A DNA stretch of 64,000 nucleotides. It comes from Flavobacterium flabelliforme (GTDB lineage: Bacteria; Bacteroidota; Bacteroidia; Flavobacteriales; Flavobacteriaceae). The DNA is taken from assembly GCF_017948675.1 (NCBI RefSeq), contig NZ_JAGFBU010000007.1, forward strand, positions 48,621 through 112,620. Direction: 5' to 3'. The translations under genes were made by a program, and so were the position numbers. The notes below the pieces were generated by a model. The model worked only from the letters and a program-made list of their open reading frames with translations. It did not search any database and had not been told where the DNA came from. Shown piece after piece: positions 43,810 to 52,443 of this stretch. Every line of letters starts with the position of its first letter. The first letter of the stretch is position 1.

Positions 43810-44868
43810 ATGACATTAGAAACAAAAAAAAGTGTTTTTGTTGAATTAGGAAAATTCTTAAATCAATTTTCAGAAAATCAAACTTTAAAAAATCCGGCTG
43901 TATTACACAATGAAACCTTTTTTGATGCTTTTATTGATTTGATCCAATTATCACAGTCACATAATGGATGGTACACTCCCGAACAAGTTTATTTTTCTAT
44001 ACAATCTTGGGCAGAAGCGCTTACCGAAGAAAATTTAAGCCAATGGCTTTCTGCTTATGATTTACAAAAAAATAAAGTTAAAAATGTTGCTTTAATACTA
44101 GCTGGAAATATCCCTTTAGTAGGTTTTCACGATTTTCTTTCGGTTTTAATTACAGGAAATAATGTGCTCGTTAAAACATCATCAAATGACCAACATTTAT
44201 TGCCTTTTTTAGCGAAATACATAATAGCTGTCGAACCACAATTGTCTGATAAAATAAAATTTATTGAAGGCAAATTAGAGAATTTTGATGCCGTAATTGC
44301 TACCGGAAGTAACAATACAGCGCGATATTTTGAGTTTTATTTTAAGAACAAACCTTCAATAATCAGAAAAAGCAGAAATTCTGTTGCCATTTTAAATGGT
44401 TCTGAAACTAAAGAGCAGCTTTGTGCTTTGGGTGAAGATATCTTTAGATATTTTGGATTAGGATGTCGCAACGTATCTAAACTTTTTGTTCCAAAAGACT
44501 ACTCGTTTGTAGCTTTTTTCGAAGCTGTTTTTGAATATCAAGACGTGATTCATTATGAAAAATACGCTAATAATTACGATTATAACAAAGCCGTTTTCTT
44601 AATGAGTAATTTTAAATTACTAGATAATGGTTTTTTGACTTTAAAGGAAGACCCAAGCCACGCCTCACCTATTTCTAGCGTTTTTTATGAATATTATAAT
44701 AACATAGAAGAATTAGAAGCCAGAATAGAATTAGAAAGTGAACAAATACAGTGTGTGGTAAGCAATGATTTAGTAAAAAACAGTATTGCTTTTGGTCAAA
44801 CTCAAAAACCAGCATTATGGAATTACGCAGATAACATAGATACAATTTCGTTTTTGATAACAACGTAG
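43810..44868 (+). CDS. LuxC-like acyl-CoA reductase
   Basis: 352 residues of the aldehyde-dehydrogenase superfamily, LuxC branch. VALILAGNIPLVGFHDFLSVLITGNNVLVKTSS is the nucleotide-binding segment, AVIATGSNNTARYFEFYF and SIIRKSRNSVAIL follow, and the catalytic cysteine is probably in FRYFGLGCRNVSKLF. Reduces an acyl-CoA or acyl group to aldehyde with NADPH. The physiological acyl chain is unknown; no luciferase or fatty-aldehyde partner gene is nearby. It is followed after about 90 bases by serC. Confidence 0.88.
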   Translation: MTLETKKSVFVELGKFLNQFSENQTLKNPAVLHNETFFDAFIDLIQLSQSHNGWYTPEQVYFSIQSWAEALTEENLSQWLSAYDLQKNKVKNVALILAGNIPLVGFHDFLSVLITGNNVLVKTSSNDQHLLPFLAKYIIAVEPQLSDKIKFIEGKLENFDAVIATGSNNTARYFEFYFKNKPSIIRKSRNSVAILNGSETKEQLCALGEDIFRYFGLGCRNVSKLFVPKDYSFVAFFEAVFEYQDVIHYEKYANNYDYNKAVFLMSNFKLLDNGFLTLKEDPSHASPISSVFYEYYNNIEELEARIELESEQIQCVVSNDLVKNSIAFGQTQKPALWNYADNIDTISFLITT

Positions 44869-44961
44869 TATAATTATGTTTAATAATTTCGAAATAAGTA
44901 GCGATTTTTTGAGTCCTATTTGCGAAATTTGCACTTTAATTTTTCGGATACAAACTACACC

Positions 44962-46032
44962 ATGAAAAAACACAACTACAGCGCAGGACCCTGCATTTTA
45001 CCACAAGAAGTTTTTGAAAAATCAGCACAAGCAATTTTAAATTTCAACGATTCGGGATTATCTCTTTTAGAAATGTCACACAGAAGCAAAGATTTTGTTG
45101 CTGTTATGGAGGAAGCTCGAGCCCTTGTTATTGAGCTTTTAGGCCTAGAAGGAAAAGGATATAGCGCCTTATTTCTCGCTGGCGGAGCAAGCTTAGAATT
45201 CTTAATGGTTCCTTACAACTTAATGAAAGAAAACGGAAAAGCCGCTTATCTTGATACCGGAACTTGGGCGAGTGGAGCTATTAAAGAAGCCAAACTTTTT
45301 GGTGAAACTCTTATTGTAGGTTCTTCAAAAGAGGAAAGCTACAATCACATTCCTAAAGGATACAACATCCCAACAGATGTCGATTATTTTCATTGCACCA
45401 GTAACAACACTATTTATGGTACTCAAATGAAGGAATTTCCTTCTGTTGATACACTTTTAGTATGCGACATGAGTTCTGATATTTTTTCTAGACAATTAGA
45501 CTTTTCTCAATTTGATCTTATTTATGCGGGAGCCCAAAAAAATATGGGACCTGCTGGAGCTACTTTGGTGGTGATCAAGGAAGAAATTCTAGGTAAAAAC
45601 GGAAGAATAATTCCAAGTATGCTAGATTATGCTAAGCATATTAAAGCAGAAAGTATGTATAATACACCTCCTGTTTTTCCTATTTATGCGTCTTTATTGA
45701 CGTTGCAATGGTTAAAAAACCTTGGCGGAATAGCAGCAATTGAGAAAATTAATAATGCTAAAGCAGCTTTGCTTTACGCAGAAATAGATAGAAATCCATT
45801 ATTTAGAGGTGCAGCAGCGGTTGAAGATCGTTCTAATATGAATGCTACTTTCTTGTTGAATGATGAAGCGCATGCAGCAACATTTGATGCGATGTGGAAA
45901 GCTGCGGGAATTTCTGGCCTACCAGGACACCGTTCTGTAGGTGGCTACAGAGCTTCTATGTACAATGCTCTTCCGTTGGAAAGCGTTCAAGTATTAGTTG
46001 ATGTAATGAAAGAACTAGAGTCTAAAATTTAA
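44962..46032 (+). CDS. serC: Phosphoserine aminotransferase
   Basis: 356 residues from ATG at 44962 (MKKHNYSAGPCILPQEV), the usual start; the frame is open 14 codons upstream. PLP lysine K193 in YAGAQKNMGPAG; phosphate-binding ISHRS-like MSHRSK and GGASLEF. Converts 3-phosphohydroxypyruvate and glutamate to phosphoserine. Precedes the phosphoglycerate dehydrogenase gene, so two serine-pathway steps are adjacent, with RNA copy 3 in the gap. Confidence 0.94.
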   Translation: MKKHNYSAGPCILPQEVFEKSAQAILNFNDSGLSLLEMSHRSKDFVAVMEEARALVIELLGLEGKGYSALFLAGGASLEFLMVPYNLMKENGKAAYLDTGTWASGAIKEAKLFGETLIVGSSKEESYNHIPKGYNIPTDVDYFHCTSNNTIYGTQMKEFPSVDTLLVCDMSSDIFSRQLDFSQFDLIYAGAQKNMGPAGATLVVIKEEILGKNGRIIPSMLDYAKHIKAESMYNTPPVFPIYASLLTLQWLKNLGGIAAIEKINNAKAALLYAEIDRNPLFRGAAAVEDRSNMNATFLLNDEAHAATFDAMWKAAGISGLPGHRSVGGYRASMYNALPLESVQVLVDVMKELESKI

Positions 46033-46095
46033 ATTTAAACTCTTTTAAACAAGGAGTAAATAAAATTTAAAAAACAGACTAATTTACAAAAACGC

Positions 46096-46180
46096 TAGCC
46101 CTGATAGTAGTGAAAATCCTTTTTGTGAGCTTTTTGGCGAATAAAAAGATTGCAGCGTATAGCAGGAAATAGCTCCTAAT
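46096..46180 (+). ncRNA. Candidate structured RNA element, copy 3 (short form)
   Basis: Lies in the 207-base serC-serA gap. Outer helix AGC-CCTG (46097-46103) pairs with CAGG (46163-46166) and GCT (46172-46174) around AAATA-type bulge bases. The conserved 5' segment GATAGTAGTGAAAATCC and 3' segment GCAGCGTATAGCAGGAAAT align with copies 1 and 2, but the large inner hairpin with the GACT-GAAGAA loop is absent and replaced by a small stem AATCCTTTTT / AAAAAGATT. CCAG/CTGG of the other copies has become CCTG/CAGG, a compensatory change. Confidence 0.65.
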
Positions 46181-46239
46181 AAAACAACAAAATTAACTAT
46201 GAGAACCAAATCACTTTGTTTCTCGCAATGATATAAATA

Positions 46240-47190
46240 ATGAAAGTATTAGCCAATGACGGAATTTCGAAAAGTGGAATTCTAGCTTTAGAAAAAGGTG
46301 GTTTTGAAGTAATTACTACAAAAGTAGCGCAAGAACAAGTCGCTAACTTTGTAAATGACAATAATATTGATGTTGTTTTAGTGCGAAGTGCGACTAAAGT
46401 GCGCCAAGATATTATTGATGCTTGTCCTGGTTTAAAAATAATTGGTCGCGGTGGTGTTGGGATGGATAATATTGATGTGGATTATGCTAAAAGCAAAGGA
46501 ATTCATGTGATAAATACACCCGCTTCATCCTCAGAATCTGTAGCGGAATTAGTTTTTGCTCACTTGTTTTCTGGTGTTCGTTTTTTGCATGATTCTAATA
46601 GAAATATGCCTTTAGAAGGGGACACGAATTTTGATGGTTTGAAAAAAGCGTATGCAAACGGAATCGAATTAAGAGGAAAAACGCTTGGTATAGTAGGAAT
46701 TGGACGCATTGGTCAAGCGACTGCTAAAATGGCTCTGGGATTAGGAATGAAAGTTATTGCAGCAGACAGTTTTATCCCTAAAGTTGATATTAAAGTTGAG
46801 TTTTTTGATGGACAATCTATAACTACTACAATTGTTTCACAATCATTAGAATCTGTTTTTAAAGAAGCCGATTTTATTACGTTACACGTTCCTGCTCAAG
46901 ACGGCTATATTATTAGTGAAAAGGAATTAGCGATCATGAAAGATGGAGTAGGAATTGTTAACTGTGCTCGAGGTGGTGTTATAGACGAAGTTGCATTAGT
47001 AAAAGCATTGGATAGCGGAAAAGTATTATTTGCTGGATTAGATGTTTTTGAAAGTGAGCCTACTCCAGAAATGGCCATCTTAATGAATCATAAAATCTCA
47101 TTGACACCACATATTGGTGCTGCAACAGGAGAAGCTCAAGATAGAATTGGTACTGAACTTGCTTCGCAAATCATTAGTTTATTGAAATAG
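46240..47190 (+). CDS. serA: D-3-phosphoglycerate dehydrogenase (short, no ACT domain)
   Basis: 316 residues. NAD-binding GIVGIGRIGQATAKMA; catalytic triad R in NCARGGVIDE, E in FESEPTP and H in LTPHIGAAT. The C-terminal ACT regulatory domain of E. coli SerA is missing, as in many Bacteroidetes. The broad 2-hydroxyacid dehydrogenase family makes the substrate uncertain from sequence alone, but placement directly after serC supports the phosphoglycerate reaction. Confidence 0.9.
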   Translation: MKVLANDGISKSGILALEKGGFEVITTKVAQEQVANFVNDNNIDVVLVRSATKVRQDIIDACPGLKIIGRGGVGMDNIDVDYAKSKGIHVINTPASSSESVAELVFAHLFSGVRFLHDSNRNMPLEGDTNFDGLKKAYANGIELRGKTLGIVGIGRIGQATAKMALGLGMKVIAADSFIPKVDIKVEFFDGQSITTTIVSQSLESVFKEADFITLHVPAQDGYIISEKELAIMKDGVGIVNCARGGVIDEVALVKALDSGKVLFAGLDVFESEPTPEMAILMNHKISLTPHIGAATGEAQDRIGTELASQIISLLK

Positions 47191-47210
47191 TTTTTACATT
47201 ATTTCTTAAA

Positions 47211-47248
47211 AAAGGATTTATTAACTCGATTAATAAATCTTTTTTTTA
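47211..47248 (+). terminator. Terminator of serA
   Basis: GATTTATTAA / TTAATAAATC (47215-47224 and 47230-47239) with a 5-base loop, then eight T. Confidence 0.82.
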
Positions 47249-47280
47249 TTAAATTTGAGTCTAATCTAATCCTAAATCTC

Positions 47281-47844
47281 ATGTTTGAACAATTAACACA
47301 GTTAGTACAACAGTATGGTAATGATGCCGTTGTTAAAAATAACGCGATTCCAAACGAACAAAACGAAGCCGTAATGAACGAAGCGAGTAGCTCTATTCTT
47401 TCCGGGCTACAAAAAATGGTTTCGGAAGGTGGAACGGAGCAGTTTGCAAGTTTGTTCAGCGGAAATAATGCGCAGGACATTTCGAATCCAGCCATTCAAA
47501 AGCTTACAGAGCAACTCACAGGAAACCTGGGCAACAAATTTGGTTTAAGCAATGAAGTAGCATCAGGAGTAGCCGGTAGCATGATTCCTAAAATCCTGGG
47601 ATCGTTGATTGGCAAAGCCAAAAACCCAAACGATTCTAGTTTTGAGATTTCAGATTTAATAACGGCCATTTCGGGTGGATCGGGACAAAATTCCGGAATT
47701 ATGGAGGCTATATCTAAATATGGAGGACAATTTGGTTTAGATCAAAATGCTGATGGAAAAGTAGATATGTCTGATGCAATAGAAGCAGTTACTAAAAAAA
47801 GTGGTAGTATGGGATCTATTTTGGGGAAACTATTCGGTAAATAA
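47281..47844 (+). CDS. DUF937-type protein with C-terminal EF-hand-like motif
   Basis: 187 residues. DUF937-like pattern: FEQLTQLVQQYGNDAVVKNN, helices with repeated glycine-serine loops, NKFGLSNEVASGVAGSMIPKILGSL. Near the C-terminus LDQNADGKVDMSDAI (about 155-169) has the DxNxDGxVDxxD spacing of an EF-hand or dockerin calcium site. No signal peptide. Function unknown; YidB-like relatives are cytoplasmic. Single gene between two terminators. Confidence 0.82.
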   Translation: MFEQLTQLVQQYGNDAVVKNNAIPNEQNEAVMNEASSSILSGLQKMVSEGGTEQFASLFSGNNAQDISNPAIQKLTEQLTGNLGNKFGLSNEVASGVAGSMIPKILGSLIGKAKNPNDSSFEISDLITAISGGSGQNSGIMEAISKYGGQFGLDQNADGKVDMSDAIEAVTKKSGSMGSILGKLFGK

Positions 47845-47862
47845 AACAGCTTAAAATAAATC

Positions 47863-47900
47863 CATAAAAAGTCATTTATCACAAGTAAATGACTTTTTTA
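47863..47900 (+). terminator. Terminator of the DUF937 gene
   Basis: AAAAAGTCATTTA / TAAATGACTTTTT (47866-47878 and 47885-47897) with a 6-base loop. Confidence 0.87.
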
Positions 47901-47965
47901 TGCCTTAAAAAAACTGACAATCAGTCCTTTATAATTCGTAACTTTATGGTTTTAATTCTCAAGTT

Positions 47966-48400
47966 ATGAAAAATAGTATTTATATTTTGACAGTTATCAT
48001 TTGTATTCTAATTGGCTGTACTAGTTCAAAGTCTGTCATTCCTGCTAAAGAAAAAACAACAGCTTCATCTGGTGATACTATTAGGATTGCCAATGACAAA
48101 CTAGAATACGAAGTTTTGATTATTGACTCTGGTTTTAGTTCTTGGCTTCTCACCAATGCTTATCCAAGAGATTATCATTCCCAGACTTATTTAGAAAGTA
48201 AAAATAGAATTTGGGTGAGCGAATGGAATAATCGTGCCGCACAACCGTTACGCTATAATCCTAATTTATATGAAATGTCTATAAATTACGATCCCAATAT
48301 TGATTATGGATATGAAGTAAATTATTTAATTTATAACTATATGGTTTATTTTCAAAATACCTATAAACAAAAACTTTTTGGCTACGTACCCTTACGATAA
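47966..48400 (+). CDS. DUF6146-like lipoprotein
   Basis: 144 residues. Type II signal peptide with lipobox LIGC (Cys18). The mature part is compact and aromatic-rich (FSSWLLTNAYPRDYHSQTYLESKNRIWVSEWNNRA, then YDPNIDYGYEVNYLIYNYMVYFQNTYKQKL). This matches a conserved flavobacterial lipoprotein family that I associate with DUF6146. Function unknown. Thirty-two bases before the DUF6787 gene on the same strand. Confidence 0.75.
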   Translation: MKNSIYILTVIICILIGCTSSKSVIPAKEKTTASSGDTIRIANDKLEYEVLIIDSGFSSWLLTNAYPRDYHSQTYLESKNRIWVSEWNNRAAQPLRYNPNLYEMSINYDPNIDYGYEVNYLIYNYMVYFQNTYKQKLFGYVPLR

Positions 48401-48432
48401 TCTTCTTATATTTGTATTCATTATAAATAAAG

Positions 48433-48735
48433 ATGAACAATTTAAAAAAGCGTTGGGGAATTGAAACCAATTTACAACTTACAATAATATTTATTGTTTT
48501 TGCGATTACAGGATCAGCTTCGGCATGGTTGTCAAAACCTTTTTGTATATGGCTGGGAATTAATCATGAAGATTTAGGGTACTGGTTTACCCCTATTCGC
48601 TTGCTTTTAATCTTTCCTATCTATCAAGTGCTTCTAATAACAATTGGTTTTTTATTTGGTCAATTCCAATTTTTTTGGGCTTTTGAAAAAAAAATGCTAA
48701 AACGAATGGGTTTAGGATTTCTTTTTAAAGAATAA
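48433..48735 (+). CDS. DUF6787-like membrane protein
   Basis: 100 residues with two helices (about 17-35 and 57-80) and conserved aromatic/glycine pattern (RWGIETNLQLTIIFIVFAITGS, FWAFEKKMLKRMG). A flavobacterial small membrane family that I associate with DUF6787. Function unknown. Probably co-transcribed with the preceding lipoprotein gene. Confidence 0.72.
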   Translation: MNNLKKRWGIETNLQLTIIFIVFAITGSASAWLSKPFCIWLGINHEDLGYWFTPIRLLLIFPIYQVLLITIGFLFGQFQFFWAFEKKMLKRMGLGFLFKE

Positions 48736-48736
48736 A

Positions 48737-48770
48737 AAAACGCTCTAATTATTGTGCGTTTTATTTTTTT
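48737..48770 (+). terminator. Weak terminator
   Basis: Short stem AAAACGC / GCGTTTT followed by TATTTTTTT, between the convergent DUF6787-like gene and the minus-strand membrane protein gene. Confidence 0.5.
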
Positions 48771-49048
48771 ATTAGATAGTTGTAAATCCAAGTTAATGTA
48801 AACGTAGGGATAAAATCAGTAAATGGTAATATCTCCTCAAGAAATGCGATAGTCCCTCCCACTTTCCCGATAGTTCCTTTATACATCCAGGTCATTAAAA
48901 AACCGGCTAAAGGTGCCCAAATCACATCTGAAAATTCTCCAATTAAAGGAACTGTAAATGACAGCATTCCAATAGCATCAAATAGAATTCCCAAAACTAG
49001 ATCTCTCTTTTTATTATCAACTGCGATAAATTGTGTTTGTTCTCTCAT
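48761..49048 (-). CDS. Small membrane protein, unknown
   Basis: 95 residues. Three hydrophobic segments (about 17-35, 41-55 and 76-92). IWAPLAGFLMTWMYKGTIGKVGGTIAFLEEILPFTDFIPTFTLTW resembles conserved bacterial small membrane proteins that carry an EEILPFTDFIPT-like segment. No function assigned. The minus-strand msrA gene is upstream by about 45 bases, so co-transcription is possible. Confidence 0.65.
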   Translation of the reverse strand: MREQTQFIAVDNKKRDLVLGILFDAIGMLSFTVPLIGEFSDVIWAPLAGFLMTWMYKGTIGKVGGTIAFLEEILPFTDFIPTFTLTWIYNYLIKK

Positions 49049-49093
49049 ATTTATTTTAAAATTTCACAGAACAACTAACAAAACTAATGCCAA

Positions 49094-49741
49094 TTATTTT
49101 TTGAGTTTCTCTTGATACAATTTTTTTAATTTATCAATTTTAGGAGTAATTACATAACTGCAATATCCTTGGGTTTTATTTTGATTGTAATAATTTTGAT
49201 GATACTCTTCGGCTACATAAAAAGTGCTTGCCGGAGTAATTTTAGTGACTATTGGTTTTCCAAAAGTATTTTCAGTGGTCATCAAAGCAATATAATCCTC
49301 TGACAATTGTTTTTGATCGGGATTGTTGTAAAATATCTCACTACGGTATTGTGTGCCTATATCATTTCCTTGTCGATTTAAAGTCGTTGGATCGTGGGTA
49401 GCAAAAAAGATTTCTAATAGTTCACCAAATGATATTTTCGCAGGATCAAAGGTGATTTCGATCGCTTCGGCATGACCTGTGTCGCCATTACTAATTTCTT
49501 TATATGTAGGATTTAGCGTTTTGCCACCGATGTAACCCGAAACAACACTTTTTACACCACTTAACTCTAAAAATACTGCTTCTGTACACCAGAAACAACC
49601 ACCCGCAAATGTTGCTACTTCCATTCTATCTTTTGTTTCCATATTTTTTGATTCTATACTTTTTGGCACTAAAATATTCTTTTGTTTAGCACAAGATGAA
49701 AGTGAAACTAATGCCAAAAAAGTTCCAATTATTTTTTTCAT
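49094..49741 (-). CDS. msrA: Peptide-methionine (S)-S-oxide reductase, lipoprotein form
   Basis: 215 residues from ATG at 49741 (MKKIIGTFLALVSLSSC), chosen because it gives a clean type II signal peptide with Cys17. MsrA domain from about 41: catalytic C49 in GGCFWCTE, GYIGGKTLNPTYKEIS, GHAEAIEITFDP, QGNDIGTQYRS and EEYHQNYY. A lipid anchor places it in the periplasmic leaflet or outer membrane, where it repairs oxidised envelope proteins. The resolving cysteine is probably C in QGYCSYV. Confidence 0.92.
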   Translation of the reverse strand: MKKIIGTFLALVSLSSCAKQKNILVPKSIESKNMETKDRMEVATFAGGCFWCTEAVFLELSGVKSVVSGYIGGKTLNPTYKEISNGDTGHAEAIEITFDPAKISFGELLEIFFATHDPTTLNRQGNDIGTQYRSEIFYNNPDQKQLSEDYIALMTTENTFGKPIVTKITPASTFYVAEEYHQNYYNQNKTQGYCSYVITPKIDKLKKLYQEKLKK

Positions 49742-49887
49742 AATTTGTGTTCTATCTCCAAATTTATTCAATAATTAAGATGATTTAGGTTTCATTAACT
49801 AAAGTTTATAGTTTGTCAAAGTAAAATAGTAGGTGATGAAATTCATAATCATTAAAATCTTTGTTTCTTTGTATAAATAGTTTAAAA

Positions 49888-50550
49888 ATGATACAGACTA
49901 AAAATCTACATAAATATTACGATCAACTTCATGTTCTAAAAGGAGTGGATTTACATATTCAAAAAGGGGAAATTGTTTCTATAGTTGGCGCATCCGGAGC
50001 AGGTAAAACGACTCTTTTGCAAATCCTTGGAACCTTGGACAAACCAACTGCAGAAAGTGGCATCGAATTACGAATTAACAATGAAGATATTCTAACGATG
50101 AATGATAAGACGTTATCAAAATTTAGAAATCTTAATTTAGGTTTTATTTTTCAGTTTCATCAATTGCTCCCTGAATTTACTGCTTTAGAGAATGTATGTA
50201 TTCCTGCGTTTATTGCCAATAAACCTAAAAATGAAACAGAAATAGAAGCCAAAAAATTGTTAGAGTATCTTGGACTTTCTCATAGAATTAATCACAAACC
50301 CAATGAATTATCTGGTGGTGAGCAACAACGTGTGGCTGTAGCGAGAGCTTTAATTAATAAACCCGCCATCATTTTTGCGGATGAACCATCTGGAAATCTA
50401 GACACTGCTTCGGCGGAAAACTTGCACCAATTATTTTTTAAGTTAAGAGATGAATTGGGACAAACTTTTGTGATTGTAACACACAATGAAGATTTAGCAA
50501 ATATGGCTGATAGAAAATTAATAATGGTTGACGGACAAATAAGCAATTAG
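49888..50550 (+). CDS. lolD: Lipoprotein-releasing ABC transporter ATP-binding protein (LolD-like)
   Basis: 220 residues from ATG at 49888 ([22 protein letters not shown]); an upstream TTG frame extension is ignored. Walker [10 protein letters not shown] (34-42), Q-loop [16 protein letters not shown], signature [15 protein letters not shown], Walker [13 protein letters not shown] and H-loop VTHNED. The EFTALENV and NKP motifs match LolD/MacB-type ATPases. Moves outer-membrane lipoproteins from the inner membrane with LolC/E permeases, which are not in this window. Confidence 0.85.
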   Translation: MIQTKNLHKYYDQLHVLKGVDLHIQKGEIVSIVGASGAGKTTLLQILGTLDKPTAESGIELRINNEDILTMNDKTLSKFRNLNLGFIFQFHQLLPEFTALENVCIPAFIANKPKNETEIEAKKLLEYLGLSHRINHKPNELSGGEQQRVAVARALINKPAIIFADEPSGNLDTASAENLHQLFFKLRDELGQTFVIVTHNEDLANMADRKLIMVDGQISN

Positions 50551-50600
50551 GTTTCTAAAAGTTGAAACACTATTTATTTCTCGCTAACTAAATTCTAACA

Positions 50601-51365
50601 ATGACACAATCGGAGCTTAAAGATTTTTTAGACGAAAAAGTACATCAGTACAACACACTTGATTTTATAGAAAGTGATCCCGTGCAAATTCCACATTTAT
50701 TTTCACAAAAAGAAGATGTAGAAATTGCTGGTTTTCTGAGTGCTACTATTGCTTGGGGAAATCGTAAAATGATAATTAAAAATTCGCATCGAATGATGGA
50801 TTTGATGGGAAATGCTCCGTATGATTTTGTAATGTCTCATAGTCAAGATAATTTAGAGGCTTTAGATGCTTTTGTACATCGCACTTTTAACGGAGCTGAT
50901 TTTTCTTGCTTCATTAGAAGTTTAAAACATATTTACCAAAATCATGGTGGTTTAGAAGCCGTTTTTAGCACACATCAAGAAAAGGATTCCATGCAAAAAA
51001 GCATCCATGAATTCAAAAAATTGTTTTTTGAGATTCCACACCAAAATAGAACTCAAAAACACATTTCAGATCCACTGAACAATTCGGCAGCAAAAAGAAT
51101 TAATATGTATTTACGGTGGATGATTCGCCAAGACAATAAAGGAGTAGACTTAGGAATATGGAAAAACATTTCTCCCGCCGCGCTGTCCTGTCCTTTAGAT
51201 GTACATTCTGGAAATGTGGCTCGAAAACTAGGTTTGCTCACTCGCAAACAAAATGACGGAAAAGCAGTAAGCGAATTGGATCTAGCACTTCGGAAATTAG
51301 ATCGTATTGATCCTGTAAAATACGACTTTGCTCTTTTTGGATTGGGTGTTTTTGAAGGTTTCTAG
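50601..51365 (+). CDS. TIGR02757 (DUF2400) family protein
   Basis: 254 residues. Conserved blocks: DPVQIPHLFSQKEDVEIAGFLSATIAWGNRKMIIKN, PYDFV, HRTFNGADFSCFIRSLKHIY, AKRINMYLRWMIRQDNKGVDLGIW, LSCPLDVHSGNVARKLGLL and the C-terminal DPVKYDFALFGLGV. These match a Bacteroidetes/Chlorobi family distantly related to HhH DNA glycosylases; no catalytic activity is known. Fifty bases after lolD, same strand. Confidence 0.88.
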   Translation: MTQSELKDFLDEKVHQYNTLDFIESDPVQIPHLFSQKEDVEIAGFLSATIAWGNRKMIIKNSHRMMDLMGNAPYDFVMSHSQDNLEALDAFVHRTFNGADFSCFIRSLKHIYQNHGGLEAVFSTHQEKDSMQKSIHEFKKLFFEIPHQNRTQKHISDPLNNSAAKRINMYLRWMIRQDNKGVDLGIWKNISPAALSCPLDVHSGNVARKLGLLTRKQNDGKAVSELDLALRKLDRIDPVKYDFALFGLGVFEGF

Positions 51366-52044
51366 TATTCTAAGGCTTATTTTATAATTCTTATTAATAT
51401 TATCTTTATATTTAGACAACAATAAAAGTAGTAAAATCCCAATACCCTTTTATGCACTTCAAATATTAAAATTTTATCTAAATATTGTAAAACATGAAAA
51501 CCTACTTCTGTCTTAGCAAAAAAAACATTCTTATAAACTTCGATTTAAGAAAGAGATTAATGCGCTTTAAGAGGTCTTTGTAAATTTACTACGACTCAAT
51601 TTTATTCAATTTTCATTTGATTCTTGCGTTTCTATTTATTGGGTTTAATTCAACATTCTATTAAACTGTTTTCAATGAAATATAAGAGATTCTAAAGGCT
51701 TAAAAAAAAGGCTAATAAATATTAAATAAATACAATAATTTATAATCTCCGTTGCATTCTTAAAAGTAATATCTAAAAAATTAAAATTTAAAAAATGCTT
51801 AATTGTATCAAATAAATGTTTGTTGTAAAAATACTAAACCGCTGCTACTAATTTTACGTATGTAAAATGCCTTTCAATGTTAAATTAATTATAAACAAAC
51901 TCAATTATAAAATAAAGTATAGATTGAATCGTTGATGGATTAACTAATGTTAAAATTACAACCTAAACGGATATAATTTACCAAAAACACCTAAGTAAAA
52001 AGGGTGTAAAATAATAACTCTCCTACAGAAAATACAAAACTAAT
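51366..52044 (+). other. Long non-coding leader region of the exopolysaccharide operon
   Basis: 679 bases, the longest gap in the window, about 25 percent GC, without a credible gene on either strand. ATTTTAC-GTAT-GTAAAAT (51851-51868) is a short palindrome that could be an operator. No clear TAnnTTTG element stands out near the operon start at 52045, so the promoter may lie far upstream or be of another sigma class. Confidence 0.5.
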
Positions 52045-52413
52045 ATGAACACTAATAAAAAAGTTTTGATAGCAGAAGACAATTCTGTTTTTTTGTTATT
52101 GCTGAAGTTTAGATTGCAAAAAGAGGGCTATACTATACTGACAGCAACAAATGGAAAAGAAGCAATTGATTTGATTGAGGATCAAGAACCACATATAATT
52201 TTGACTGATATTATGATGCCTTTTATTAGTGGATTAGAATTAATTAGTTATGTGCGAAATAAATTAAAGCGCTCTACTCCTATTATTGTTTTTTCAGCAG
52301 CAGGTCAAGAAGAAATTGTATTGAAAGCATTTGATTTGGGTGCAACTGATTTTATGAGTAAACCTTTAAGTCCAAATGAATTAATAATTAGAGTAAAAAA
52401 ATTACTTCGTTAA
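52045..52413 (+). CDS. Single-domain response regulator of the exopolysaccharide operon
   Basis: 122 residues, a complete receiver with no output domain: acidic E11-D12, phospho-acceptor D55 (IILTDIMMP), S84 in VFSAAG and K106 in MSKPLSP. As first gene of a polysaccharide synthesis operon, and with no DNA-binding domain, it probably acts by protein contact on the membrane machinery. The HEAT-repeat protein in the next gene is the likely target. Its kinase is not in the operon. Confidence 0.9.
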   Translation: MNTNKKVLIAEDNSVFLLLLKFRLQKEGYTILTATNGKEAIDLIEDQEPHIILTDIMMPFISGLELISYVRNKLKRSTPIIVFSAAGQEEIVLKAFDLGATDFMSKPLSPNELIIRVKKLLR

Positions 52414-52443
52414 TACAACTGATAAACAGTGCCAAGTTGTCCT

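Noticed and set aside
44920..44961. TTG start giving serC fourteen additional residues
   Set aside because: The ATG at 44962 begins the conserved KHNYSAGP segment; the upstream residues are not part of the family.
51851..51868. Palindrome ATTTTAC-GTAT-GTAAAAT in the exopolysaccharide operon leader
   Set aside because: Seven-base AT-rich arms arise often in such DNA; noted in the leader entry only, without a claim of function.
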